DNA from: Candidatus Mediterraneibacter gallistercoris
GTDB taxonomy: Bacteria; Bacillota_A; Clostridia; Lachnospirales; Lachnospiraceae
Assembly: GCA_019119745.1 (NCBI GenBank)
Contig: DWWI01000109.1
Location: 1 to 5,728 of the forward strand
Direction: 5' to 3'
DNA: 5,728 nucleotides
Positions 1 to 5,706 of this stretch are shown here, piece after piece (position 1 is the first letter of the stretch; each line of letters starts with the position of its first letter). A model generated the notes under the pieces. The model searched no databases, was not told where the DNA came from, and saw only the letters and a program-made list of their open reading frames with translations. A program made the position numbers and the translations under genes.

Positions 1-1080
1 TATTTTGTAAGGTACGGTATCTGGTGCCTGATCATGCCGGTGTTTGCAATGCTCTACAACACTGTTTTCTTTGCATACAGCCTGCGTTTTGCAAGGAAAC
101 ATCAGGTTTACGACTACAGATCCTACAATAATGCGTTTTACGGAAGGTTTGCCCCCATATTTTCGAACTTGTTCGAGATTCTTTACGTCTGTGTGATGTG
201 CGTGGCTCCGGCAGTTGCATTCGCCACGGGCGGCGCGACGCTGAGCACGCTGACAGGGCTTCCGTATCTGCTCTGCACTTTCCTGATCGGCGTGTTTATC
301 TTTGTGGTTGCCATATTCGGCACCGATCTGGTGCGGAAAGTAGCATCCGTACTGTCCATCTGCATTATCGCGGGACTGCTGATCGTATATATTCCCAATA
401 TCATTTCCGGCTTATCGGGAATCTCGGCGGCTGCGGAGAGTATGACAAAGGCAGAGCTACCGTTTGGAGATGCTCTTTACTCGGCGTTTCTCTACGGAAC
501 ATTCCAACTCTCCAACATTGCGGTGTTTGTACAGCATGCGAAATCATTTGACAGACCGGGCGACGCAGTGAAGAGCATGGGAGTGGGATTTGTGGTAAAT
601 GCGCTGATGATGGTCATGGTCGTGCTCGGACTTATGACAGTTTACACGAATCCGGATGCTGCCGGGCAGAGCGTGCCCACGCTCTTTATGGTACAGAACG
701 GTGTGGGAGCTTCCTTTATGACTCCTCTTATTTCCATTCTGATCATCCTCGGCGCCGTGTCTACTGCTGTCAATATGGTGGCGGCAATGGTGAAGAGAAT
801 CTGCGGTGAGAAGGAAGATAAAGCATCCGGCGAAGGAGAACGGGCATCGGGTGAAGCCGAAGCAGCAGAGGAGCCGGCAGGGAAGAGGAGATTTCAGGTT
901 ACGCGAAAAGAGATTATTGCGGCGCTCATCTGCTGTATTGTGGATTTCGGGATCGCCCAGTTCGGGCTGCTTACCCTGATTCAGAAAGCGTACAGTTTTC
1001 TTGCCTATCTCGCGATACCGGTTATCCTTATTCCATATATTATTCATATGATAGCGACAAGATTTGACACAAAAAATTGA
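1..1080 (+). CDS. YkvI-like multi-pass membrane transporter, 3' part (5' end outside window)
   Basis: The reading frame is open from the first base, so the start codon lies upstream; 359 codons and a TGA stop are visible. The product is an integral membrane protein with about nine hydrophobic segments, in window numbering near residues 9-28, 58-81, 89-111, 114-136, 158-177, 192-215, 239-264, 304-327 and 332-351. The overall pattern resembles the YkvI family (transporter-like, related to APC-type carriers). The diagnostic N-terminal part of that family is not visible, so the assignment is by general resemblance and the substrate is unknown. Between the last two membrane pairs is a charged, probably cytoplasmic linker (residues about 267-297) rich in Glu, Lys and Ala. 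It contains an imperfect 7-residue duplication, ASGEGER then ASGEAEA, encoded by 21-bp repeats at 823-843 and 844-864. No terminator is evident before the feoA promoter, which starts at its stop codon, so read-through into feoAB is possible. No iron link can be inferred from the protein itself. Confidence 0.6.
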   Translation, partial: YFVRYGIWCLIMPVFAMLYNTVFFAYSLRFARKHQVYDYRSYNNAFYGRFAPIFSNLFEILYVCVMCVAPAVAFATGGATLSTLTGLPYLLCTFLIGVFIFVVAIFGTDLVRKVASVLSICIIAGLLIVYIPNIISGLSGISAAAESMTKAELPFGDALYSAFLYGTFQLSNIAVFVQHAKSFDRPGDAVKSMGVGFVVNALMMVMVVLGLMTVYTNPDAAGQSVPTLFMVQNGVGASFMTPLISILIILGAVSTAVNMVAAMVKRICGEKEDKASGEGERASGEAEAAEEPAGKRRFQVTRKEIIAALICCIVDFGIAQFGLLTLIQKAYSFLAYLAIPVILIPYIIHMIATRFDTKN

Positions 1081-1105
1081 CTTATGCAGTCTCACCATAT
1101 ATAAT
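1077..1105 (+). promoter_or_regulatory. Sigma-A-type promoter of feoAB
   Basis: The -35 hexamer TTGACT (1077-1082) is separated by exactly 17 bp from a perfect -10 hexamer TATAAT (1100-1105). Transcription would start near 1112, about 44 nt before the feoA start. The -35 overlaps the stop codon of the preceding membrane-protein gene. The match is direct; activity is inferred. Confidence 0.75.
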
Positions 1106-1111
1106 ATCTGT

Positions 1112-1126
1112 TGAGAAATATTATCA
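1112..1126 (+). promoter_or_regulatory. Fur-box-like operator of feoAB
   Basis: TGAGAAATATTATCA fits the 7-1-7 Fur consensus TGATAATnATTATCA known from Bacillus at 12 of 14 defined positions, and the right half is perfect. It lies immediately after the -10 hexamer, over the expected transcription start. A bound repressor there would block RNA polymerase. Because the downstream genes encode ferrous iron uptake, repression by iron-loaded Fur is the natural reading. Another metalloregulator with an AT-rich palindromic site cannot be excluded from sequence alone. Confidence 0.65.
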
Positions 1127-1155
1127 ATAAATGACATAAAAAGGATGAGGCTGCT

Positions 1156-1383
1156 ATGAGATTAAAAGAAGGTAAGAATAATCATACCTATGTGGTCGAG
1201 AAAATACAGATCGAGCTGAACCTTGAACGAAGGCTCGAAGCGCTCGGCCTGACAGAAGGATCTAAGATTACTATATTAAATAATGACAAAAAGGGAGCGA
1301 TGACTGTGAAATTCCGCGGAACACGGTTTGCGCTTGGCAGACGCATTGCCGACAATATCTTCGTAAAGGAGGAAGCGGCATGA
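1156..1383 (+). CDS. feoA: Ferrous iron transport protein A
   Basis: This 75-residue cytoplasmic protein has the length and pattern of a single SH3-like FeoA domain. It shows a Leu/Arg-rich helix (ERRLEALGLTEGSKITIL, residues 24-41) followed by short beta strands ending in FALGRRIADNIFV. FeoA is the small accessory partner of FeoB in Fe(II) uptake and is thought to act by contacting FeoB; its exact role is debated. The ATG at 1156 is preceded by AAGGATGAGG with a 5-nt spacer, supporting this start. Its stop overlaps the feoB start by four bases (ATGA), so the two are translationally coupled. It is the first gene behind the promoter and Fur-like operator at 1077-1126. The neighbouring feoB makes the assignment secure despite the small size. 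Confidence 0.9.
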   Translation: MRLKEGKNNHTYVVEKIQIELNLERRLEALGLTEGSKITILNNDKKGAMTVKFRGTRFALGRRIADNIFVKEEAA

Positions 1384-3425
1384 GTGGAAATGTGATAAAT
1401 GTGGGATTTATCGGAAATCCGAACTGTGGTAAGACAACATTGTTCAACGCTTATACAGGGGCAAACCTGAAAGTGGCGAACTGGCCGGGCGTTACAGTGG
1501 AGAAGAAAGAAGGACGTACTACATATAAGGGACAGGAGTTCAAACTGATAGACCTTCCCGGCATTTACAGCCTGACTTCTTACACAATGGAAGAAAAGGT
1601 ATCCCGTGAGTGTATTATGAGCGATGAGGTGGACGTGATCGTGGACGTGGTGGACGCGTCCTGTCTGGAACGAAACCTGTACCTGACACTGCAGCTCATT
1701 GAGCTTGGCAAGCCTGTTGTTCTGGCACTCAACATGATGGATATCGTGGAAGAGCGGGGAATGGAGATCGACCTTCACCGTCTGCCGGAGATGCTCGGCA
1801 TCCCGGCAATCCCTGTATCTGCGAGAAAGCGCACTGGTCTTGAGATTCTGCTCCATGCGGTGGCGCATCATAAAGAATATGCAAAACAGGGACCGTTTAT
1901 TCACCATCATTCGGACAAGACGGGACATAAGCATAATCACCACAGCGAATATGCCATGGTATATGATGACGATATAGAGGATAAGATCGATGCGATCAGC
2001 GAGCAGTTCCGGGTGAAATATCCGGATATGGAGAATATGCGCTGGCACGCCATCAAGACACTTGAGCAGGACGATTCGGTAACGAAGAAATATCCTGTTG
2101 ATATGACAGGAATTGCAGACCGGAGCTATGAGAAAGATATCATTAATGAAAAATATGACTTTATAGAAGAAGTGATTGATGAAACACTTGTCAACAAAAG
2201 TGCTAAGGCGGAACAGACAGACCGGATTGACCGCTTTATGACGAGCAGATGGCTTGGACTTCCGATCTTTCTTGTGATCATGGCACTGGTATTCTTCCTG
2301 ACATTTACGGTGGGTGACTGGCTGAAAGGATACTTTGAGACAGGACTTGATCTTCTGACAGGAGCGGTGAGCTCAGGACTTGAGGCGGCCGGAACATCTC
2401 CGATGCTCAATTCACTGCTGGTGGACGGTATCATCTCCGGTGTGGGCGGCATCCTTACTTTTCTGCCGAATATCTTTATCCTGTTCCTCGCGCTCGCGTT
2501 CCTCGAGGACAGCGGCTATATGTCGCGTGTGGCGTTTGTCATGGATGACATCATGAGTCATCTGGGACTCTCGGGAAGAGCGTTCCTTCCTATGCTGCTG
2601 GGATTCGGCTGTACTGTTCCCGCAGTCATGGCGTCCCGGGCGCTGGAGCATAAGAAGGACAGGCTTAAGACGATTCTGGTAACACCGTTTATGTCCTGCA
2701 GTGCAAGGCTGACCATATATGTTTTGTTTTCTTCTATGTTTTTTGGGAAATATGCAATGATTGCGTGCTATTCGATCTATCTGATCGGAATTGTGATTGC
2801 GATCCTGACTGCGTATATTTTGTCGCGGATTGACGGAAGTAAGGCAGAACACGCGCTGCTGATCGAACTGCCGGAGTATAAATCTCCTAATGCGCGGACG
2901 ATCGCATTATACGTATGGGAAAAAGTAAAGGATTATCTGACGAAAGCCGGAACGGTTATCTTCCTCGCTTCTGTTATTATGTGGGTTCTCCTGAATTTCG
3001 GGCCTACAGGATATGTGACAAATATCGGCGAGAGCTTTGGCTCGATTGTCGGAAAGGCAATTGTACCGCTGTTTAAACCGATCGGTCTGGGATACTGGCA
3101 GATTGTAGTGGCTCTGATCGCGGGCATTGCGCAGAAAGAAGTCGTGGTATCGAGCTGCAGTGTGCTTTTCGGAATACAGAATATCACTACCGCTCATGGC
3201 ATGAACAGTTTTGTATCACTGCTCGGGGGAATGGGATTCGGAGCGGCAAACGCATATGCTCTTATGATCTTCTGCCTCCTCTATGTGCCGTGTACAGCGA
3301 CGATTGCGACGATCCGAAGAGAAGTGGGAAGTACAAAGCTGACTGCCGGGATTGTCTTGTTCCAGCTGGCGGTCGCATGGGTGGCAAGCTTTATTGCGTT
3401 CCATATAGCAGGACTGATCCTGTGA
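1380..3425 (+). CDS. feoB: Ferrous iron transporter B (G-protein-coupled Fe(II) permease)
   Basis: This 681-residue inner-membrane Fe(II) transporter has an N-terminal GTPase. The G1 loop GNPNCGKTT is at residues 12-20, the switch I segment NWPGVTVE at 34-41 (Thr39), G3 DLPG at 58-61, G4 NMMD at 118-121 and G5 SA at 147-148. A linker/GDI region (about 150-285) precedes a membrane domain from about residue 292. The domain carries the family's two gate regions: FLEDSGYMSRVAFVMDD (374-390) with GFGCTVPA (408-415, Cys411), and PFMSCSARLTIY (436-447, Cys440). QKEVVVSS (585-592) and YVPCTA (635-640, Cys638) are also conserved. All expected motifs are intact, so it should be functional. Length is near that of clostridial FeoB and shorter than the E. 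coli form (773). Residues 163-188 hold nine His, an unusual insertion. AAAGGAGG (1365-1372) lies 7 nt before the ATG, which overlaps the feoA stop. No feoC is seen downstream. Confidence 0.97.
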   Translation: MSGNVINVGFIGNPNCGKTTLFNAYTGANLKVANWPGVTVEKKEGRTTYKGQEFKLIDLPGIYSLTSYTMEEKVSRECIMSDEVDVIVDVVDASCLERNLYLTLQLIELGKPVVLALNMMDIVEERGMEIDLHRLPEMLGIPAIPVSARKRTGLEILLHAVAHHKEYAKQGPFIHHHSDKTGHKHNHHSEYAMVYDDDIEDKIDAISEQFRVKYPDMENMRWHAIKTLEQDDSVTKKYPVDMTGIADRSYEKDIINEKYDFIEEVIDETLVNKSAKAEQTDRIDRFMTSRWLGLPIFLVIMALVFFLTFTVGDWLKGYFETGLDLLTGAVSSGLEAAGTSPMLNSLLVDGIISGVGGILTFLPNIFILFLALAFLEDSGYMSRVAFVMDDIMSHLGLSGRAFLPMLLGFGCTVPAVMASRALEHKKDRLKTILVTPFMSCSARLTIYVLFSSMFFGKYAMIACYSIYLIGIVIAILTAYILSRIDGSKAEHALLIELPEYKSPNARTIALYVWEKVKDYLTKAGTVIFLASVIMWVLLNFGPTGYVTNIGESFGSIVGKAIVPLFKPIGLGYWQIVVALIAGIAQKEVVVSSCSVLFGIQNITTAHGMNSFVSLLGGMGFGAANAYALMIFCLLYVPCTATIATIRREVGSTKLTAGIVLFQLAVAWVASFIAFHIAGLIL

Positions 3426-3426
3426 T

Positions 3427-3471
3427 GAAAAAGCAGTTTCCGGTATTGTGATTCTGATATGCGGAAAATGC
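3427..3471 (-). terminator. Probable intrinsic terminator of the truA-like gene
   Basis: GCAGTTTCCG (3433-3442) pairs with CGGAAAATGC (3462-3471) at 9 of 10 positions, and inner TAT/ATA pairs shorten the 19-nt loop. Read on the minus strand, the hairpin is followed by TTTTT (complement of 3428-3432). The T-tract is on the minus side only, and the hairpin begins about 36 nt past the minus-strand stop codon at 3507. It therefore fits termination of the minus-strand gene better than of feoB. Confidence 0.5.
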
Positions 3472-3506
3472 AATTGAGGAAGTACTGTATTGTTACAGTT
3501 TAAAAT

Positions 3507-4259
3507 TTAATATTGTACAGATTTGAGCAGGAGTCCTTTTGCTTCGCAGGGGACGCCTGCTTTTTCTGTTCCCTCAAGAATATGCAATATGCTCTCAGGA
3601 GTTCGTTTTCCCTGCCCGATCTCAAGCAGCGTCCCGATGATCAGGGAGGGCATCCGGTAGAGAAAATCATTGGCGGTAAGTGAAATGATTAGCGTATCCG
3701 TATCACTATCTGTATCTTCAGATTTCCGGAATGAAATTTCCATCAGTTCTTTTTCTGTGCCTTTTTTCTTTTTTGCGCCTGAAAAGAAACGAAAATCATG
3801 CCGTCCTTTTAAATATCCTGCCGCAGTCTCCATTGAACTGACGTCCGGTGAAGGGGAGACGTGAGCTGTATATGCGTCTGAAAAGATATTGTAGACAGGA
3901 GCCGTACAGATCCGGTATTCGTATGTGCGCGACCGTGCATTCAGATCAGCGCGGAAACGATCCGGCGCAGTATTGCAGTGAAGAATGCGGATATCCATGG
4001 GAAGGTAATGATCCAGATCGCGATGCAGCATTTCCATATCGGAAAAAGCATCAGAGACAAAGCTTACAGTCTGCTCCAGTGCGTGTACTCCGGGCTCTGT
4101 CCTGGCGCCCGCATAGAGCGTGACCGGGCTGCCGCTCAGCTTTTCCAGAACAGAGGATAATCTGTATAAAATTGTTTTGTGATAACCGTCCTTTTCCGGG
4201 CGCTGCCAGCCCAGATAACGGGTTCCGTCATATTGGAGGGTGAGTTTAATATTTGACAT
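3507..4259 (-). CDS. Divergent TruA-family tRNA pseudouridine synthase paralog with Asp-to-Glu change at the catalytic site
   Basis: This 250-residue protein has the length and order of TruA, which makes pseudouridine at tRNA positions 38-40. Recognisable elements are the N-terminal YDGTRYLGWQRPEK (10-23), the active-site loop GARTEPGVHA (51-60), RFRADLNARSRTYEYRI (101-117, with the conserved Tyr motif), GRHDFRFFSGAKKKKGT (152-168) and the C-terminal FLYRMPSLIIGTLLEIGQGKR (199-219). The canonical loop is GRTDAGVHA; here the catalytic Asp is Glu55 (GAG, plus-strand 4095-4097). The usual TVQG after the first motif is TILY, the conserved Arg of the FLxxMVRxIVG motif is Ser205, and the AGPTAP-type motif near the end is AGVPCEAK. 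It is therefore a TruA homolog, but canonical activity is doubtful; it may have a weak, altered or non-catalytic RNA-binding role. The start is supported by GCGAGGCAGAC just upstream, a modest ribosome binding site. It is convergent with feoB and divergent from the thioesterase gene. Confidence 0.85.
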   Translation of the reverse strand: MSNIKLTLQYDGTRYLGWQRPEKDGYHKTILYRLSSVLEKLSGSPVTLYAGARTEPGVHALEQTVSFVSDAFSDMEMLHRDLDHYLPMDIRILHCNTAPDRFRADLNARSRTYEYRICTAPVYNIFSDAYTAHVSPSPDVSSMETAAGYLKGRHDFRFFSGAKKKKGTEKELMEISFRKSEDTDSDTDTLIISLTANDFLYRMPSLIIGTLLEIGQGKRTPESILHILEGTEKAGVPCEAKGLLLKSVQY

Positions 4260-4340
4260 GTCTGCCTCGCTTTATAAAATTCTTTGTCCAGATTATTGTA
4301 AATGATGGAGCGGCAGTTGGCAAGGATACTGTGATGCGGG

Positions 4341-4369
4341 TTGTTTTCAGCGGCGTCAATTGATACAAT
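4341..4369 (+). promoter_or_regulatory. Possible promoter of the thioesterase gene
   Basis: TTGTTT (4341-4346) and TACAAT (4364-4369) are 17 bp apart, in the 189-bp divergent gap between the truA-like gene and the thioesterase gene. The spacing is ideal and the hexamers are moderate matches. The transcript would have a leader of about 70 nt. I found no equally convincing promoter for the minus-strand gene in this gap. Confidence 0.35.
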
Positions 4370-4448
4370 AGAGGAAACATTCTGTCTTGCAGGGAAAACG
4401 ATACAGGCAGTCATTTAAAATGAAAATATATCAGGATTGGAGATAATT

Positions 4449-4925
4449 ATGATGGAAGAAAGAAAAGTATCAGAATCAAAGGTGGAAATCACCCGTCTGG
4501 TGCGGCCGAACCATTTGAATTCGGCGGGCAGACTCTTCGGAGGCATGCTTATGCAGTGGCTCGATGAAGCGGCAGGAATGGTGGCTATGCGCCATACACG
4601 TTCCAATGTGATAACTGCTTCGGTAGATAACCTGCGGTTTATCCATGGAGCATACAACGGAGAGATGGTCGTCATCATAGGAAAAGTGACTTATGTGGGG
4701 CATACCTCTCTTGAGGTGAGGCTGGACACCTATGTGGAACACATTAAAGACGGCATGCGTTATCCCATCAACCGGGCATATTTTACTATGGTTGCACTGG
4801 ATGAGAATGATAAACCGAAACCTGTGCCGAGACTGATCCTTGAGACAGAAGCAGAAAAAGCAGAGTGGGAAGCTGCGAAGAAACGAAGAGAGATGCGGAT
4901 GAGAAGGAAAGAGGAAGGGTTTTAA
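4449..4925 (+). CDS. Acyl-CoA thioesterase, hot-dog fold (YciA/ACOT type)
   Basis: This cytoplasmic protein of 158 residues has a single hot-dog domain expected to hydrolyse acyl-CoA to free acid and CoA. The family signature is clear: PNHLNSAGRLFGGMLMQWLDE at residues 20-40. It aligns with the TNANGDIFGG...MD region of E. coli YciA, giving Asn24 and Asp39 as the likely active-site pair. It is followed by VITASVDNLRFIH (54-66) and the strand-rich VVIIGKVTYVGHTSLEVRLDTYVE. The last 25 residues form a charged, Lys/Arg/Glu-rich tail, probably helical (from about ETEAEKAEWEA). GGAG at 4439-4442 lies 6 nt before ATG 4449 and 9 nt before ATG 4452, so either Met may start. An upstream in-frame TTG at 4437 lies in the ribosome binding site itself and is unlikely. 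Substrate range cannot be read from sequence. The stop codon lies inside the outer arm of the palindrome at 4921-5121. Confidence 0.88.
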   Translation: MMEERKVSESKVEITRLVRPNHLNSAGRLFGGMLMQWLDEAAGMVAMRHTRSNVITASVDNLRFIHGAYNGEMVVIIGKVTYVGHTSLEVRLDTYVEHIKDGMRYPINRAYFTMVALDENDKPKPVPRLILETEAEKAEWEAAKKRREMRMRRKEEGF

Positions 4926-5121
4926 AATTCTAATTTTCCATACTAGCAAAGTATCCGCCGGGAGACAGGTATTGCTAGCGCACCCGCTTTCGCTCGGGCC
5001 GTAACGCAGCGGTACCTAGGAGCGCAAAAGACGCGCTCCAAGTGCCGGCGTTACTCTACGGTGCGTACACAATACCTGTCTCCCGGCTGCTTTCTTTCCT
5101 AGCCTGAAAAACAAATTTAAA
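4921..5121. repeat. Long quasi-palindrome with nested GC-rich stem-loop
   Basis: An 18-bp perfect inverted repeat (4957-4974 with 5070-5087; left arm GCCGGGAGACAGGTATTG) encloses further nested stems on the same axis. These are 4979-4984 with 5060-5065 (6 bp), 5001-5007 with 5048-5054 (7 bp), 5010-5015 with 5042-5047 (6, one G-T) and the tip GGAGCGC/GCGCTCC (5019-5025 with 5033-5039, 7-nt loop). Pairing continues outward after a small internal loop: 4943-4951 with 5094-5102 (8 of 9), 4934-4938 with 5106-5110, and 4921-4929 with 5113-5121 (8 of 9). No target-site duplication is obvious. The outer arm covers the thioesterase stop codon, so the structure could act as a transcript end or 3' stabiliser. 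It could also be a palindromic dispersed repeat (REP/MITE-like) or a structured RNA. No protein-coding role is seen. Confidence 0.85.
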
Positions 5122-5262
5122 CGGAAGGATCAAAATCGGAACTTTATCGACTGAGATTTATTCGGATTCTAATCTCTATAACTGAGAGCGGTTCTCTTCC
5201 TGATATATAAATAAGCTCTTCTCGATTACTTTCAGCTTCAACCGGTTTCTTTGACTTTCAGT
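5122..5262. other. AT-rich intergenic stretch with small hairpins and a short direct repeat
   Basis: No gene is recognisable. Small stems are present: GAGATT/AATCTC (5153-5158 with 5171-5176), AATCGGAA/TTCGGATT (5134-5141 with 5161-5168, 7 of 8) and GAGAG-CGG-TTCTC near 5184-5196. An imperfect direct repeat begins with ACTTTCAG at 5228 and again at 5254; each is followed about 8 bases later by CCGG. The second copy leads directly into the left arm of the next palindrome. Confidence 0.5.
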
Positions 5263-5607
5263 TTTGCCGGAGTGACTGCCGAATTCGATAAAGTAAAAAA
5301 CGGATGTAGATGAGGCACAGGAAGACTTAAAAAGAGATGATCGGTATGTGAAGAAGGCGACTTCGGAGTAATTCGATGGAAAAAGTTAAGGCTCCGGAAG
5401 ATGATGTTAAGCCAGAAAATGGAGTGTTTGAGGCGAAACCGAGTTCTCCATTTTCTGGCTTTGTATTTAATCATCTTTCGGAACCTTTATTTTTTCCCGA
5501 ATTATGTAGCGGAGCCTGAAGCACATGCTGTCATCTCGAAAAAGTATTTCAGTGCCTCATCTCCGTCCGTTTTCGGACCTTATATCATCGGCATTCAGTC
5601 CGACAAA
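5263..5607. repeat. Giant quasi-palindrome (345 bp, arms about 160 bp)
   Basis: The plus strand can fold back on itself almost end to end. Paired segments from outside in are: 5263-5282 with 5588-5607 (17 of 20), 5297-5318 with 5552-5573 (21 of 22, one G-T), 5334-5340 with 5531-5537 (7 of 7), 5346-5350 with 5522-5526, 5369-5375 with 5498-5504 (7 of 7), 5378-5384 with 5491-5497 (7 of 7), 5388-5405 with 5470-5487 (17 of 18, one G-T) and 5409-5424 with 5446-5461 (16 of 16). The loop is 5425-5445. The arms are clearly related but diverged, so this is either an old inverted duplication or a maintained long hairpin. I recognise no known element. Reading frames through it are short apart from two 78-codon ORFs produced by the symmetry. 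Confidence 0.85.
5376..5519 (+). CDS. Possible small ORF, 47 codons, no known relatives recognised
   Basis: An ATG at 5376 is preceded by GGAG (5365-5368) with a 7-nt spacer, a good ribosome binding site, and the frame runs to TGA at 5517-5519. The product would begin MEKVKAPEDDVKPENG and continue through a Pro/Ser turn into a Phe-rich second half ending FFPELCSGA. It has no signal peptide or membrane segment. The ORF runs up one side of the central hairpin of the palindrome and down the other, so its composition is forced by the inverted repeat. The corresponding stretch of the opposite arm has GGG in place of the ATG and an early stop. It may be chance; I do not recognise a family. Confidence 0.15.
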   Translation: MEKVKAPEDDVKPENGVFEAKPSSPFSGFVFNHLSEPLFFPELCSGA

Positions 5608-5610
5608 TTC

Positions 5611-5706
5611 GTTAGGTTAGAATCGATGATGGTGTAAACGAAAAAGCAGTTTTAAACTTTCGAGTAAACTGCCCATTCGTTTGCACCATTTTCGATTTGG
5701 CCTAAT
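5611..5706. repeat. Third long stem-loop, directly following the giant palindrome
   Basis: Positions 5620-5652 pair with 5666-5698 over 33 positions, with four mismatches (three form one internal loop at 5643-5645 against 5673-5675) and three G-T pairs. The loop is 13 nt (5653-5665). After a small internal loop, 5611-5616 pairs with 5701-5706. Central arms are GCAGTTT and AAACTGC; the next helix is GGTGTAAACGAA against TTCGTTTGCACC. No run of T follows, so it is not a standard intrinsic terminator. No gene is seen in it. Confidence 0.8.

Noticed and set aside
544..1137. 197-codon minus-strand ORF opposite the membrane protein gene
   Set aside because: Antisense to a clear membrane-protein frame and running across the feoAB promoter; low-complexity His-rich composition and no recognisable domain.
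1188..2048. 286-codon minus-strand ORF opposite feoA and feoB
   Set aside because: It lies wholly antisense to two well-identified genes and has no family motifs; its many His and Arg residues are what antisense reading of these codons gives.
3426..3506. feoC or another small Feo gene after feoB
   Set aside because: The 81-bp gap before the convergent gene has no ORF of suitable length or ribosome binding site.
3484..3510. ACTGTA-TTGT-TACAGT hairpin as feoB terminator
   Set aside because: Only six mostly A-T pairs with no proper T-run after it; too weak to call, though it might contribute to ending feoB transcripts.
4136..4414. 92-codon minus-strand ORF in the divergent gap and the truA-like gene start
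   Set aside because: Overlaps the start of the truA-like gene in another frame, with no recognisable motif.
4437..4448. TTG at 4437 as the thioesterase start
   Set aside because: The TTG overlaps the GGAG ribosome binding site that serves ATG 4449/4452, and there is no separate site upstream of it.
4957..5087. tRNA or known riboswitch in the GC-rich palindrome
   Set aside because: No cloverleaf, T-loop or anticodon arrangement, and no riboswitch core that I recognise; it lies after a gene and not before one.
5401..5637. 78-codon plus-strand ORF with a hydrophobic stretch
   Set aside because: It runs through both arms of the palindrome and into the next one, with only a weak AAGG upstream. 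A similar-sized ORF on the opposite strand (5238-5474) arises from the same symmetry, so neither is convincing.
4957..5706. CRISPR array
   Set aside because: The repeats are inverted, diverged and unevenly spaced; there are no regular direct repeats with unique spacers and no cas genes.
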